This document shows, piece by piece, positions 12,923-31,506 of a DNA stretch of 64,000 nt (the first letter of the stretch is position 1; each line of letters begins with the position of its first letter). The position numbers were made by a program, and so were the translations under genes. Origin of the DNA: Atherix ibis (Eukaryota > Arthropoda > Insecta > Diptera > Athericidae); assembly GCA_958298945.1 (NCBI GenBank), contig CATQJD010000141.1, positions 124,001-188,000 of the forward strand, written 5' to 3'. The notes below the pieces were generated by a model that searched no databases, was not told where the DNA came from, and saw only the letters and a program-made list of their open reading frames with translations.

Positions 12923-13565
12923 GCGATTAATAACTAATTATAACCATTTAAAATACGAGTACATACGAAAATGGCCCTTTTCAAGGCCGACCAAATAACT
13001 AAACATGGAGCAAAAATTAAATTATGTTAATACCTTTATTCGATATTTTAGAAAATAATTGTTCATGCTATGAAATGAGAATTGAATTATTAAATTCAAA
13101 CTAATTAGTTAATTGGATTGGATTAGCAATTTATATTTACAAATCTTGCTTCTTGAAAATAGAGCAAACTTCATTAAGAATGTTTTAAAAAAAATTCCAT
13201 TTCAGCAAGAACGCAATAAAAATTATTGTCAAATGGGTAAGTGTCGTAGCGTGGCGCTTAGAATATACAACGCAGTACAAATTTTTCTTGAAATGTTAGC
13301 AAACAAACTTTTTAAAATATACGAAAACGAATCGCAAAATATTATTTCTTCCTTAGACAAACTATTGATTTTTCAGAATAAAGAAGCACCATGATATTTA
13401 ATTTAAATTAATCTGAGAATACATTCTTTTAAAATAGCTTCTATCTATTCTCTACCATTCTGACATTTTTGACATTTTATTACTTCTGTATACTCAATGT
13501 TAATAAATTTGGTGGCTCTGAAAAGAGCCGATTTTCATTTTTTATTTGTACGATCAAACAACTAC

Positions 13566-13997
<432 letters not shown>

Positions 13998-14038
13998 TCA
14001 AATTATATGTTATATTACTTCCACAACACAACAGAGAA

Positions 14039-14052
14039 TAACACACAAGGTT
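14039..14052. repeat. Target site duplication, left of element B
   Basis: taacacacaaggtt, repeated exactly at 16582..16595 on the other side of the element. The unit is longer than the standard unit by exactly the element plus 14 nt. Confidence 0.95.
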
Positions 14053-16581
14053 CGTTTTTTTTTTTTTTTCGTTTAAGTAGAGCATTTATTATTTCCATAT
14101 TACTTGTACATATTTACATGGTATTTAAAACGTAGAGCTAAAACATGCTCTGTACATCTTTTGCTTATATATTAAATTAGTTTTTAATGACTAAGTACAT
14201 GAATTGCTTACAACTATGGCTTAAAAATTAAATGTGCTTGCTCAAACACAATTATCTATATTTTTAATTGCTTATAAACTAAACTTAATCCTAGACTTAA
14301 TAATAAAAAATAATAAAAATTAGGGAAAGGAATGTTGAGGAAGAGCGGATTAGGAGTTTGGAATTTTTGGGAATTGTGTGTTGCTTCCGCTAACCACGAT
14401 GGAAATGGGGAGTTAAGGAATTATAAAACTGAACGTTCATAATATCACTGTCCTTCGCAAAATCAGATATGATAACTGGTGAGGCATAGAAGTAATCATT
14501 GTATAAGTTTCTGTGTTGGGTGGCTTGGGTATTAATCCTTTCTAGTGACTCTTGAATGAGTGGATTGGTATGGTCTATTAAATGCTGAAGAAAGTTTTTG
14601 GTTAGACCAACCATGTATGAAATAAAAGGAGTAAGATTACTTTTCTGATATATATAGGAGTTGGAGTAATGCTTACCGTCTATTTTACGATATTTTGAAA
14701 GACATTTCCTAATGATTGACCTTTCGAATACATGGACTTTATTGGCATACGTTTTCGAGAAACTAAAATAGATCGGAAATGCATATCCAATAATTGGCCG
14801 AATAAGTTGTTTATAAAACAGTAACTTTGTATTTATACTAAGCCCCTTCCGACGTCTAAGTAGGAATAAAAAGGTATGAATAGCCCTTTTGGCTTTCTTC
14901 AAAGTTAACTCAACATGTGGGTTAAATTTGAACATTGAGTTAAAGTTGATGCCTAAGTATTTTAGTTCATTTGAGACTGGGATAGCTGTGTTTTTAATCA
15001 GAATACGCAGCTTTTTGCTCTTTGTAGCAATTTTCCTCGGTCCGCGAGTGCTGGGATTACGGAAACAGATTAAATTCGACTTATTAAGATTGACTGATAA
15101 GTTCCAGTCATCATAATAATTTATAATTTTAAAAAGTAGCTCTTGCGTTCTCTTTAGAGCTAATTTTGGTGATTTGCTTTTGGCATAAACAAGAGTGTCG
15201 TCTGCATATAGTATCATTTGTGCTTTTGCGGCTGTTGGTATATCTGCAGTGTATATTGAATACAGCAGGGGACCTAAAACCGAGCCTTGTGGAACTCCTT
15301 TACCTATTAAGAAGAATTCGGAAGTCACGTTCTGATACCTAACACAGGATGATCTATCCTGAAGAAATGAGTGCAGCAGCAGCGTAATATGTGGAGGGAA
15401 ATCAAGTTTGCATAGCTTGTGCACTAGTCCCTTATGCCAAACTGAGTCAAAGGCTTTGGTTATATCTAGGGAGCAAGCAACTGTTGATTCTTTACGGTTT
15501 AACCCAGTTGTTATCTCACTATGTAGTAGGAAAAGAGCATCCAAAGTTGAGTGACCTTTCCGAAATCCGAATTGAAAGTCGGGAATAATTTTATTTTCAT
15601 TACAAAATTCATTTACCTTTTCGTAAAAAAATTTTTCTAAAATTTTTCCCAAACAGGGAAGAAGAGATATAGGTCGATGTTGTTGGATGGCTGCTCTACC
15701 TTGAGTTTTTGGAATATTAAAGATAATACCTATTTTCCAGGCTTTAGGGAAGTAGCAATTGTTAATACAGTGATTAAATATTGCAACTAAGGGACGCAGA
15801 CTCTTTTTCGGAAGCTTTCTCAGCATAAAGTTCGATATATTATCGATGCCGGCAGACTTTTTATTATTTAAGGATTTTATTACTGAGTAGAGTGTGTTTT
15901 CGGATATAAACATATCTAGAAGGCTGGGATTACTTGCACTGTTATCAGTGCTGAATGTAGTAACATGAGTTGGGGCGTTTGATAAAAAACTATTGACCTG
16001 ATTATTTACGTGAGTTCGTAGAGGTGAGTTTGAACTAAAGTTGTAAAGATCTTTATAAAACGAGGCAAAGTTTTTAGAAATATTAATTGGACCCCCTTTT
16101 ATTTCGCGGTCGTTATTATCGGTAACTGTTACTTTATTGAGTGACCTTCGACCGGTGATTGCGTTAAGCTGCTTGAAAGCATCAGGACCTGGACGTACTT
16201 TTGAAAGTCGTTCAGAAAATTGTTCATTAAAGTGTTTGTTAACTTTATTGCGTATCATAGTTGATATGCAGTTAACCTGTGCCTCAAAGAGACGATAATC
16301 TGAGGATGTAGTGTTGAGTTCTCTCCGGAAAATGCGTTTCATTTCCCTTATCCAACGATTTTTCAACCAATACATTTTCTTAATGTCCTCAGGGAGAGAA
16401 TCAAATCGATGGCTACTATAAGACAGTTGCCTTGAATGTCTATGAAATACCTCCGAGACAATCTGACTAAAGGTTTCTATATGGAAATCAATTTCTTGAT
16501 TGGTTATGTTCTTGAAGCAAGGAATATTCATTCCGTTAGGTATGGCCATATCTACATCTTGCCTAAATTCTTTCCAGTTCG
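14053..16581 (-). mobile_element. Jockey-type non-LTR retrotransposon, copy B (5'-truncated)
   Basis: A 2529-nt minus-strand insertion. Its 3' end is a 15-T run (poly(A) in the element sense, flanked by cg) preceded by an AATAAA signal (14085..14090 on the minus strand) and a 3' UTR of about 320 nt. It contains ORF2 from the residue matching Asn247 to the stop, so the endonuclease, ORF1 and 5' UTR are missing. Perfect 14-nt target duplications flank it. It is nearly identical to copies C and D, indicating recent activity. Confidence 0.96.
14390..16579 (-). pseudogene. ORF2 fragment, copy B (reverse transcriptase and C-terminal part)
   Basis: Continuous frame matching residues 247 to 974 of intact ORF2, with all RT motifs including YADD. 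The apparent upstream extension into the H3-H4 spacer begins at a GTG and is an accident of the junction. It lacks the endonuclease. One residue differs from copies C and D: Val for Ala in the segment RYQNATSEF. Confidence 0.9.
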
Positions 16582-17119
<538 letters not shown>

Positions 17120-17736
17120 GTTAACTAAAATAATTAACAAAATCTCAATTGACAAATCGGTCCTTTTCAGGACCATCAAAATAATAAGCATTGAGTTAAA
17201 ATAAGTATTTCAGTATTTATAAATTACAAAAATATGTGTACTCATTGTTGAATGAAAACAATAAAGATATATAAAATAAAATATACAAATAGTTTAGAAA
17301 TAAAATGTTGAAGTCAAATTTAATAAATATAGACATGAATTACGAATATATCACATGATTTTAAGGAATTATGTTTTTCAAAAAAAATATTCAGGTTTTT
17401 TATAAAGAATATTAATGTATAATTTATGAGAATACAATTTCTTAAAATTTACGCAAAATCCCTCTTCTATATTCGATATATTTAGAAGCACTTCCCTTGT
17501 GCATAATCAAATGGAGTCCAATTATACTTTTAACTAAACAATAAGCAACTTATTTTAGGAACAAAATAATTTATGGCAATTTAAAAAACAAATTTAGTCT
17601 TTTTTATTTGAAACACATTTACATGTAACATATTACTCTATTGTCCTCTTATTAAAAATATTTGTCGTCCTGAAAAGGACGGTTTTGTTATATTGTTCAG
17701 ATGTCAATTGAATTTGCATTGTCAGTCAAATGGAAT

Positions 17737-18111
17737 TTAGGCTTTCTTTTCAGTCTTCTTCGGCAATAGAACTGCTTGAATATTAGGCAATACACCGCCT
17801 TGAGCAATAGTAACACCCGATAATAATTTATTCAATTCTTCGTCATTACGGATGGCCAATTGTAAGTGGCGTGGGATAATTCTTGTCTTTTTATTATCAC
17901 GTGCAGCATTACCAGCCAATTCAAGAACTTCAGCTGCCAAATATTCCATGACAGCTGCTAAATAAACTGGAGCTCCTGCGCCAACACGCTCAGCATAATT
18001 GCCTTTTCTTAACAAACGATGAATACGACCAACAGGAAATTGTAATCCAGCACGATTTGATCGAGACTTTGCCTTTCCCTTAACTTTACCACCTTTTCCA
18101 CGACCAGACAT
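17737..18111 (-). CDS. His2A: Histone H2A, copy 5
   Basis: Majority (Val) protein. Stem-loop 17666..17681. Confidence 0.99.
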
Positions 18112-18458
18112 TTTCAAATAATATGTATTTTATAACTTTGCAAACAAATTTTCTATATACTGCCTCGTTAACGCTTCCAATTCACTATCAACGAACAAAC
18201 AAACTTATCTTCACGAATTCCAATCAAGGAATAATGCTGAAAACGTTATTTACGCTCTTATTTATACATTCAAAAAAGTGACGCTATACTATTTTAGGGA
18301 GGGATGATAAAATGTATATAGCAAGCATGTGTAAAGTGAATATAAACGGAGTCATTTTTCGTTTTTAGGCACATTTCAATTTTGACTCTTCGAGTGTTCA
18401 ATTCGAGCTGATTCAATTGTTGTAAATTTGTGAGTGAACTTAAAGTTATTTTGACATC

Positions 18459-18830
18459 ATGCCGCCAAAAACTAGTGGAAAAGCAGCAAAAAAGGCTGGT
18501 AAAGCACAAAAGAATATTTCTAAAACTGACAAGAAGAGAAAACGCAAGAGGAAGGAAAGTTACGCTATTTACATTTACAAAGTATTGAAACAAGTTCATC
18601 CTGATACTGGTATTTCATCGAAGGCAATGAGTATTATGAACAGTTTTGTTAATGATATATTTGAACGAATTGCCGCCGAAGCATCCCGATTGGCACATTA
18701 TAATAAAAGATCAACAATTACTAGTCGGGAGATTCAAACTGCTGTACGTCTACTATTGCCAGGTGAACTTGCTAAGCACGCTGTCAGTGAAGGAACCAAA
18801 GCCGTTACTAAATATACCAGCTCGAAATAA
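18459..18830 (+). CDS. His2B: Histone H2B, copy 5
   Basis: Unchanged protein with intact stem-loop at 18881..18896. Confidence 0.99.
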   Translation: MPPKTSGKAAKKAGKAQKNISKTDKKRKRKRKESYAIYIYKVLKQVHPDTGISSKAMSIMNSFVNDIFERIAAEASRLAHYNKRSTITSREIQTAVRLLLPGELAKHAVSEGTKAVTKYTSSK

Positions 18831-19473
18831 GCGATTAATAACTAATTATAACCATTTAAAATACGAGTACATACGAAAATGGCCCTTTTCAGGGCCGACC
18901 AAATAACTAAACATGGAGCAAAAATTAAATTATGTTAATACCTTTATTCGATATTTTAGAAAATAATTGTTCATGCTATGAAATGAGAATTGAATTATTA
19001 AATTCAAACTAATTAGTTAATTGGATTGGATTAGCAATTTATATTTACAAATCTTGCTTCTTGAAAATAGAGCAAACTTCATTAAGAATGTTTTAAAAAA
19101 AATTCCATTTCAGCAAGAACGCAATAAAAATTATTGTCAAATGGGTAAGTGTCGTAGCGTGGCGCTTAGAATATACAACGCAGTACAAATTTTTCTTGAA
19201 ATGTTAGCAAACAAACTTTTTAAAATATACGAAAACGAATCGCAAAATATTATTTCTTCCTTAGACAAACTATTGATTTTTCAGAATAAAGAAGCACCAT
19301 GATATTTAATTTAAATTAATCTGAGAATACATTCTTTTAAAATAGCTTCTATCTATTCTCTACCATTCTGACATTTTTGACATTTTATTACTTCTGTATA
19401 CTTAATGTTAATAAATTTGGTGGCTCTGAAAAGAGCCGATTTTCATTTTTTATTTGTACGATCAAACAACTAC

Positions 19474-19905
<432 letters not shown>

Positions 19906-19959
19906 TCAAATTATATGTTATATTACTTCCACAACACAACAGAGAATAACACACAAGGT

Positions 19960-20350
19960 AATTACAATTCAATTGTAATTCAATTTATTTCAGTTTAATA
20001 TTGGCACAAAATTATTTACATTATTTATATTTAATAACTAAAACTGAAAGTATATTATAACACTTTTTTTTTTTTGTGTAACTTAAGACTATTACTTAGG
20101 TCTAGTTCCTACGATGTATCGTCTTGAAATATAGTACAATAATGCACGTTATCTTTCGCGTTAATTATTATCTTTATTTTATTCCCTGATATTATGGTAT
20201 ATGTATGCAGCTTTTCGTACCTTATAGCTGCATAAGACTTGGTATTGAATTAAAACTTAAACTTAAAGACTATATAACACTTATTACTACTTATACTAAA
20301 CTTACACAATACACTTATGGCACAGCTGTTCTAGCCTAGGTGTATGTGGG
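19960..20350. repeat. 391-nt block replacing H4, copy 3
   Basis: Same breakpoints and content as copy 1. It is the first of two consecutive H4-less junctions. Confidence 0.85.
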
Positions 20351-20709
20351 ATGTTTTTCAAAAAAAAAATTCAGGTTTTTTATAAAGAATATTAATGTAT
20401 GAGAATACAATTTCTTAAAATTTACGCAAAATCCCTCTTCTATATTCGATATATTTAGAAGCACTTCCCTTGTGAATCATCAAATGGAGTCCAATTATAC
20501 TTTTAACTAAACAATAAGCAACTTATTTTAGGAACAAAATAATTTATGGCAATTTAAAAAACAAATTTAGTCTTTTTTATTTGAAACACATTTACATGTA
20601 ACATATTACTCTATTGTCCTCTTATTAAAAATATTTGTCGTCCTGAAAAGGACGGTTTTGTTATATTGTTCAGATGTCAACTGAATTTGCATTGTCAGTC
20701 AAATGGAAT

Positions 20710-21084
20710 TTAGGCTTTCTTTTCAGTCTTCTTCGGCAATAGAACTGCTTGAATATTAGGCAATACACCGCCTTGAGCAATAGTAACACCCGATAATAAT
20801 TTATTCAATTCTTCGTCATTACGGATGGCCAATTGTAAGTGGCGTGGGATAATTCTTGTCTTTTTATTATCACGTGCAGCATTACCAGCCAATTCAAGAA
20901 CTTCAGCTGCCAAATATTCCATGACAGCTGCTAAATAAACTGGAGCTCCTGCGCCAACACGCTCAGCATAATTGCCTTTTCTTAACAAACGATGAATACG
21001 ACCAACAGGAAATTGTAATCCAGCACGATTTGATCGAGACTTTGCCTTTCCCTTAACTTTACCACCTTTTCCACGACCAGACAT
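20710..21084 (-). CDS. His2A: Histone H2A, copy 6
   Basis: Majority protein. Stem-loop 20639..20654. A private base change lies in the 3' region (gtcaactg for gtcaattg near 20680). Confidence 0.99.
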
Positions 21085-21431
21085 TTTCAAATAATATGTA
21101 TTTTATAACTTTGCAAACAAATTTTCTATATACTGCCTCGTTAACGCTTCCAATTCACTATCAACGAACAAACAAACTTATCTTCACGAATTCCAATCAA
21201 GGAATAATGCTGAAAACGTTATTTACGCTCTTATTTATACATTCAAAAAAGTGACGCTATACTATTTTAGGGAGGGATGATAAAATGTATATAGCAAGCA
21301 TGTGTAAAGTGAATATAAACGGAGTCATTTTTCGTTTTTAGGCACATTTCAATTTTGACTCTTCGAGTGTTCAATTCGAGCTGATTCAATTGTTGTAAAT
21401 TTGTGAGTGAACTTAAAGTTATTTTGACATC

Positions 21432-21803
21432 ATGCCGCCAAAAACTAGTGGAAAAGCAGCAAAAAAGGCTGGTAAAGCACAAAAGAATATTTCTAAAACT
21501 GACAAGAAGAGAAAACGCAAGAGGAAGGAAAGTTACGCTATTTACATTTACAAAGTATTGAAACAAGTTCATCCTGATACTGGTATTTCATCGAAGGCAA
21601 TGAGTATTATGAACAGTTTTGTTAATGATATATTTGAACGAATTGCCGCCGAAGCATCCCGATTGGCACATTATAATAAAAGATCAACAATTACTAGTCG
21701 GGAGATTCAAACTGCTGTACGTCTACTATTGCCAGGTGAACTTGCTAAGCACGCTGTCAGTGAAGGAACCAAAGCCGTTACTAAATATACCAGCTCGAAA
21801 TAA
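21432..21803 (+). CDS. His2B: Histone H2B, copy 6
   Basis: Unchanged protein with intact stem-loop at 21854..21869. Confidence 0.99.
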   Translation: MPPKTSGKAAKKAGKAQKNISKTDKKRKRKRKESYAIYIYKVLKQVHPDTGISSKAMSIMNSFVNDIFERIAAEASRLAHYNKRSTITSREIQTAVRLLLPGELAKHAVSEGTKAVTKYTSSK

Positions 21804-22446
21804 GCGATTAATAACTAATTATAACCATTTAAAATACGAGTACATACGAAAATGGCCCTTTTCAGGGCCGACCAAATAACTAAACATGGAGCAAAAATTA
21901 AATTATGTTAATACCTTTATTCGATATTTTAGAAAATAATTGTTCATGCTATGAAATGAGAATTGAATTATTAAATTCAAACTAATTAGTTAATTGGATT
22001 GGATTAGCAATTTATATTTACAAATCTTGCTTCTTGAAAATAGAGCAAACTTCATTAAGAATGTTTTAAAAAAAATTCCATTTCAGCAAGAACGCAATAA
22101 AAATTATTGTCAAATGGGTAAGTGTCGTAGCGTGGCGCTTAGAATATACAACGCAGTACAAATTTTTCTTGAAATGTTAGCAAACAAACTTTTTAAAATA
22201 TACGAAAACGAATCGCAAAATATTATTTCTTCCTTAGACAAACTATTGATTTTTCAGAATAAAGAAGCACCATGATATTTAATTTAAATTAATCTGAGAA
22301 TATATTCTTTTAAAATAGCTTCTATCTATTCTCTACCATTCTGACATTTTTGACATTTTATTACTTCTGTATACTTAATGTTAATAAATTTGGTGGCTCT
22401 GAAAAGAGCCGATTTTCATTTTTTATTTGTACGATCAAACAACTAC

Positions 22447-22878
<432 letters not shown>

Positions 22879-22932
22879 TCAAATTATATGTTATATTACT
22901 TCCACAACACAACAGAGAATAACACACAAGGT

Positions 22933-23323
22933 AATTACAATTCAATTGTAATTCAATTTATTTCAGTTTAATATTGGCACAAAATTATTTACATTATTTA
23001 TATTTAATAACTAAAACTGAAAGTATATTATAACACTTTTTTTTTTTTGTGTAACTTAAGACTATTACTTAGGTCTAGTTCCTACGATGTATCGTCTTGA
23101 AATATAGTACAATAATGCACGTTATCTTTCGCGTTAATTATTATCTTTATTTTATTCCCTGATATTATGGTATATGTATGCAGCTTTTCGTACCTTATAG
23201 CTGCATAAGACTTGGTATTGAATTAAAACTTAAACTTAAAGACTATATAACACTTATTACTACTTATACTAAACTTACACAATACACTTATGGCACAGCT
23301 GTTCTAGCCTAGGTGTATGTGGG
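22933..23323. repeat. 391-nt block replacing H4, copy 4
   Basis: Same breakpoints and content as copy 1. Confidence 0.85.
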
Positions 23324-23682
23324 ATGTTTTTCAAAAAAAAAATTCAGGTTTTTTATAAAGAATATTAATGTATGAGAATACAATTTCTTAAAATTTACGC
23401 AAAATCCCTCTTCTATATTCGATATATTTAGAAGCACTTCCCTTGTGAATCATCAAATGGAGTCCAATTATACTTTTAACTAAACAATAAGCAACTTATT
23501 TTAGGAACAAAATAATTTATGGCAATTTAAAAAACAAATTTAGTCTTTTTTATTTGAAACACATTTACATGTAACATATTACTCTATTGTCCTCTTATTA
23601 AAAATATTTGTCGTCCTGAAAAGGACGGTTTTGTTATATTGTTCAGATGTCAATTGAATTTGCATTGTCAGTCAAATGGAAT

Positions 23683-24057
23683 TTAGGCTTTCTTTTCAGT
23701 CTTCTTCGGCAATAGAACTGCTTGAATATTAGGCAATACACCGCCTTGAGCAATAGTAACACCCGATAATAATTTATTCAATTCTTCGTCATTACGGATG
23801 GCCAATTGTAAGTGGCGTGGGATAATTCTTGTCTTTTTATTATCACGTGCAGCATTACCAGCCAATTCAAGAACTTCAGCTGCCAAATATTCCATGACAG
23901 CTGCTAAATAAACTGGAGCTCCTGCGCCAACACGCTCAGCATAATTGCCTTTTCTTAACAAACGATGAATACGACCAACAGGAAATTGTAATCCAGCACG
24001 ATTTGATCGAGACTTTGCCTTTCCCTTAACTTTACCACCTTTTCCACGACCAGACAT
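23683..24057 (-). CDS. His2A: Histone H2A, copy 7
   Basis: Majority protein. Stem-loop 23612..23627. Confidence 0.99.
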
Positions 24058-24404
24058 TTTCAAATAATATGTATTTTATAACTTTGCAAACAAATTTTCT
24101 ATATACTGCCTCGTTAACGCTTCCAATTCACTATCAACGAACAAACAAACTTATCTTCACGAATTCCAATCAAGGAATAATGCTGAAAACGTTATTTACG
24201 CTCTTATTTATACATTCAAAAAAGTGACGCTATACTATTTTAGGGAGGGATGATAAAATGTATATAGCAAGCATGTGTAAAGTGAATATAAACGGAGTCA
24301 TTTTTCGTTTTTAGGCACATTTCAATTTTGACTCTTCGAGTGTTCAATTCGAGCTGATTCAATTGTTGTAAATTTGTGAGTGAACTTAAAGTTATTTTGA
24401 CATC

Positions 24405-24776
24405 ATGCCGCCAAAAACTAGTGGAAAAGCAGCAAAAAAGGCTGGTAAAGCACAAAAGAATATTTCTAAAACTGACAAGAAGAGAAAACGCAAGAGGAAG
24501 GAAAGTTACGCTATTTACATTTACAAAGTATTGAAACAAGTTCATCCTGATACTGGTATTTCATCGAAGGCAATGAGTATTATGAACAGTTTTGTTAATG
24601 ATATATTTGAACGAATTGCCGCCGAAGCATCCCGATTGGCACATTATAATAAAAGATCAACAATTACTAGTCGGGAGATTCAAACTGCTGTACGTCTACT
24701 ATTGCCAGGTGAACTTGCTAAGCACGCTGTCAGTGAAGGAACCAAAGCCGTTACTAAATATACCAGCTCGAAATAA
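24405..24776 (+). CDS. His2B: Histone H2B, copy 7
   Basis: Unchanged protein with intact stem-loop at 24827..24842. Confidence 0.99.
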   Translation: MPPKTSGKAAKKAGKAQKNISKTDKKRKRKRKESYAIYIYKVLKQVHPDTGISSKAMSIMNSFVNDIFERIAAEASRLAHYNKRSTITSREIQTAVRLLLPGELAKHAVSEGTKAVTKYTSSK

Positions 24777-25419
24777 GCGATTAATAACTAATTATAACCA
24801 TTTAAAATACGAGTACATACGAAAATGGCCCTTTTCAGGGCCGACCAAATAACTAAACATGGAGCAAAAATTAAATTATGTTAATACCTTTATTCGATAT
24901 TTTAGAAAATAATTGTTCATGCTATGAAATGAGAATTGAATTATTAAATTCAAACTAATTAGTTAATTGGATTGGATTAGCAATTTATATTTACAAATCT
25001 TGCTTCTTGAAAATAGAGCAAACTTCATTAAGAATGTTTTAAAAAAAATTCCATTTCAGCAAGAACGCAATAAAAATTATTGTCAAATGGGTAAGTGTCG
25101 TAGCGTGGCGCTTAGAATATACAACGCAGTACAAATTTTTCTTGAAATGTTAGCAAACAAACTTTTTAAAATATACGAAAACGAATCGCAAAATATTATT
25201 TCTTCCTTAGACAAACTATTGATTTTTCAGAATAAAGAAGCACCATGATATTTAATTTAAATTAATCTGAGAATACATTCTTTTAAAATAGCTTCTATCT
25301 ATTCTCTACCATTCTGACATTTTTGACATTTTATTACTTCTGTATACTCAATGTTAATAAATTTGGTGGCTCTGAAAAGAGCCGATTTTCATTTTTTATT
25401 TGTACGATCAAACAACTAC

Positions 25420-26430
<1,011 letters not shown>

Positions 26431-27047
26431 GTTAACTAAAATAATTAACAAAATCTCAATTGACAAATCGGTCCTTTTCAGGACCATCAAAATAATAAGC
26501 ATTGAGTTAAAATAAGTATTTCAGTATTTATAAATTACAAAAATATGTGTACTCATTGTTGAATGAAAACAATAAAGATATATAAAATAAAATATACAAA
26601 TAGTTTAGAAATAAAATGTTGAAGTCAAATTTAATAAATATAGACATGAATTACGAATATATCACATGATTTTAAGGAATTATGTTTTTCAAAAAAAATA
26701 TTCAGGTTTTTTATAAAGAATATTAATGTATAATTTATGAGAATACAATTTCTTAAAATTTACGCAAAATCCCTCTTCTATATTCGATATATTTAGAAGC
26801 ACTTCCCTTGTGCATAATCAAATGGAGTCCAATTATACTTTTAACTAAACAATAAGCAACTTATTTTAGGAACAAAATAATTTATGGCAATTTAAAAAAC
26901 AAATTTAGTCTTTTTTATTTGAAACACATTTACATGTAACATATTACTCTATTGTCCTCTTATTAAAAATATTTGTCGTCCTGAAAAGGACGGTTTTGTT
27001 ATATTGTTCAGATGTCAATTGAATTTGCATTGTCAGTCAAATGGAAT

Positions 27048-27422
27048 TTAGGCTTTCTTTTCAGTCTTCTTCGGCAATAGAACTGCTTGAATATTAGGCA
27101 ATACACCGCCTTGAGCAATAGTAACACCCGATAATAATTTATTCAATTCTTCGTCATTACGGATGGCCAATTGTAAGTGGCGTGGGATAATTCTTGTCTT
27201 TTTATTATCACGTGCAGCATTACCAGCCAATTCAAGAACTTCAGCTGCCAAATATTCCATGACAGCTGCTAAATAAACTGGAGCTCCTGCGCCAACACGC
27301 TCAGCATAATTGCCTTTTCTTAACAAACGATGAATACGACCAACAGGAAATTGTAATCCAGCACGATTTGATCGAGACTTTGCCTTTCCCTTAACTTTAC
27401 CACCTTTTCCACGACCAGACAT
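27048..27422 (-). CDS. His2A: Histone H2A, copy 8
   Basis: Majority protein. Stem-loop 26977..26992. Confidence 0.99.
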
Positions 27423-27769
27423 TTTCAAATAATATGTATTTTATAACTTTGCAAACAAATTTTCTATATACTGCCTCGTTAACGCTTCCAATTCACTATC
27501 AACGAACAAACAAACTTATCTTCACGAATTCCAATCAAGGAATAATGCTGAAAACGTTATTTACGCTCTTATTTATACATTCAAAAAAGTGACGCTATAC
27601 TATTTTAGGGAGGGATGATAAAATGTATATAGCAAGCATGTGTAAAGTGAATATAAACGGAGTCATTTTTCGTTTTTAGGCACATTTCAATTTTGACTCT
27701 TCGAGTGTTCAATTCGAGCTGATTCAATTGTTGTAAATTTGTGAGTGAACTTAAAGTTATTTTGACATC

Positions 27770-28141
27770 ATGCCGCCAAAAACTAGTGGAAAAGCAGCAA
27801 AAAAGGCTGGTAAAGCACAAAAGAATATTTCTAAAACTGACAAGAAGAGAAAACGCAAGAGGAAGGAAAGTTACGCTATTTACATTTACAAAGTATTGAA
27901 ACAAGTTCATCCTGATACTGGTATTTCATCGAAGGCAATGAGTATTATGAACAGTTTTGTTAATGATATATTTGAACGAATTGCCGCCGAAGCATCCCGA
28001 TTGGCACATTATAATAAAAGATCAACAATTACTAGTCGGGAGATTCAAACTGCTGTACGTCTACTATTGCCAGGTGAACTTGCTAAGCACGCTGTCAGTG
28101 AAGGAACCAAAGCCGTTACTAAATATACCAGCTCGAAATAA
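27770..28141 (+). CDS. His2B: Histone H2B, copy 8
   Basis: Unchanged protein with intact stem-loop at 28192..28207. Confidence 0.99.
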   Translation: MPPKTSGKAAKKAGKAQKNISKTDKKRKRKRKESYAIYIYKVLKQVHPDTGISSKAMSIMNSFVNDIFERIAAEASRLAHYNKRSTITSREIQTAVRLLLPGELAKHAVSEGTKAVTKYTSSK

Positions 28142-28784
28142 GCGATTAATAACTAATTATAACCATTTAAAATACGAGTACATACGAAAATGGCCCTTTT
28201 CAGGGCCGACCAAATAACTAAACATGGAGCAAAAATTAAATTATGTTAATACCTTTATTCGATATTTTAGAAAATAATTGTTCATGCTATGAAATGAGAA
28301 TTGAATTATTAAATTCAAACTAATTAGTTAATTGGATTGGATTAGCAATTTATATTTACAAATCTTGCTTCTTGAAAATAGAGCAAACTTCATTAAGAAT
28401 GTTTTAAAAAAAATTCCATTTCAGCAAGAACGCAATAAAAATTATTGTCAAATGGGTAAGTGTCGTAGCGTGGCGCTTAGAATATACAACGCAGTACAAA
28501 TTTTTCTTGAAATGTTAGCAAACAAACTTTTTAAAATATACGAAAACGAATCGCAAAATATTATTTCTTCCTTAGACAAACTATTGATTTTTCAGAATAA
28601 AGAAGCACCATGATATTTAATTTAAATTAATCTGAGAATACATTCTTTTAAAATAGCTTCTATCTATTCTCTACCATTCTGACATTTTTGACATTTTATT
28701 ACTTCTGTATACTCAATGTTAATAAATTTGGTGGCTCTGAAAAGAGCCGATTTTCATTTTTTATTTGTACGATCAAACAACTAC

Positions 28785-29795
<1,011 letters not shown>

Positions 29796-30412
29796 GTTAA
29801 CTAAAATAATTAACAAAATCTCAATTGACAAATCGGTCCTTTTCAGGACCATCAAAATAATAAGCATTGAGTTAAAATAAGTATTTCAGTATTTATAAAT
29901 TACAAAAATATGTGTACTCATTGTTGAATGAAAACAATAAAGATATATAAAATAAAATATACAAATAGTTTAGAAATAAAATGTTGAAGTCAAATTTAAT
30001 AAATATAGACATGAATTACGAATATATCACATGATTTTAAGGAATTATGTTTTTCAAAAAAAATATTCAGGTTTTTTATAAAGAATATTAATGTATAATT
30101 TATGAGAATACAATTTCTTAAAATTTACGCAAAATCCCTCTTCTATATTCGATATATTTAGAAGCACTTCCCTTGTGCATAATCAAATGGAGTCCAATTA
30201 TACTTTTAACTAAACAATAAGCAACTTATTTTAGGAACAAAATAATTTATGGCAATTTAAAAAACAAATTTAGTCTTTTTTATTTGAAACACATTTACAT
30301 GTAACATATTACTCTATTGTCCTCTTATTAAAAATATTTGTCGTCCTGAAAAGGACGGTTTTGTTATATTGTTCAGATGTCAATTGAATTTGCATTGTCA
30401 GTCAAATGGAAT

Positions 30413-30787
30413 TTAGGCTTTCTTTTCAGTCTTCTTCGGCAATAGAACTGCTTGAATATTAGGCAATACACCGCCTTGAGCAATAGTAACACCCGATAAT
30501 AATTTATTCAATTCTTCGTCATTACGGATGGCCAATTGTAAGTGGCGTGGGATAATTCTTGTCTTTTTATTATCACGTGCAGCATTACCAGCCAATTCAA
30601 GAACTTCAGCTGCCAAATATTCCATGACAGCTGCTAAATAAACTGGAGCTCCTGCGCCAACACGCTCAGCATAATTGCCTTTTCTTAACAAACGATGAAT
30701 ACGACCAACAGGAAATTGTAATCCAGCACGATTTGATCGAGACTTTGCCTTTCCCTTAACTTTACCACCTTTTCCACGACCAGACAT
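30413..30787 (-). CDS. His2A: Histone H2A, copy 9
   Basis: Majority protein. Stem-loop 30342..30357. Confidence 0.99.
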
Positions 30788-31134
30788 TTTCAAATAATAT
30801 GTATTTTATAACTTTGCAAACAAATTTTCTATATACTGCCTCGTTAACGCTTCCAATTCACTATCAACGAACAAACAAACTTATCTTCACGAATTCCAAT
30901 CAAGGAATAATGCTGAAAACGTTATTTACGCTCTTATTTATACATTCAAAAAAGTGACGCTATACTATTTTAGGGAGGGATGATAAAATGTATATAGCAA
31001 GCATGTGTAAAGTGAATATAAACGGAGTCATTTTTCGTTTTTAGGCACATTTCAATTTTGACTCTTCGAGTGTTCAATTCGAGCTGATTCAATTGTTGTA
31101 AATTTGTGAGTGAACTTAAAGTTATTTTGACATC

Positions 31135-31506
31135 ATGCCGCCAAAAACTAGTGGAAAAGCAGCAAAAAAGGCTGGTAAAGCACAAAAGAATATTTCTAAA
31201 ACTGACAAGAAGAGAAAACGCAAGAGGAAGGAAAGTTACGCTATTTACATTTACAAAGTATTGAAACAAGTTCATCCTGATACTGGTATTTCATCGAAGG
31301 CAATGAGTATTATGAACAGTTTTGTTAATGATATATTTGAACGAATTGCCGCCGAAGCATCCCGATTGGCACATTATAATAAAAGATCAACAATTACTAG
31401 TCGGGAGATTCAAACTGCTGTACGTCTACTATTGCCAGGTGAACTTGCTAAGCACGCTGTCAGTGAAGGAACCAAAGCCGTTACTAAATATACCAGCTCG
31501 AAATAA
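31135..31506 (+). CDS. His2B: Histone H2B, copy 9
   Basis: Unchanged protein with intact stem-loop at 31557..31572. Confidence 0.99.
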   Translation: MPPKTSGKAAKKAGKAQKNISKTDKKRKRKRKESYAIYIYKVLKQVHPDTGISSKAMSIMNSFVNDIFERIAAEASRLAHYNKRSTITSREIQTAVRLLLPGELAKHAVSEGTKAVTKYTSSK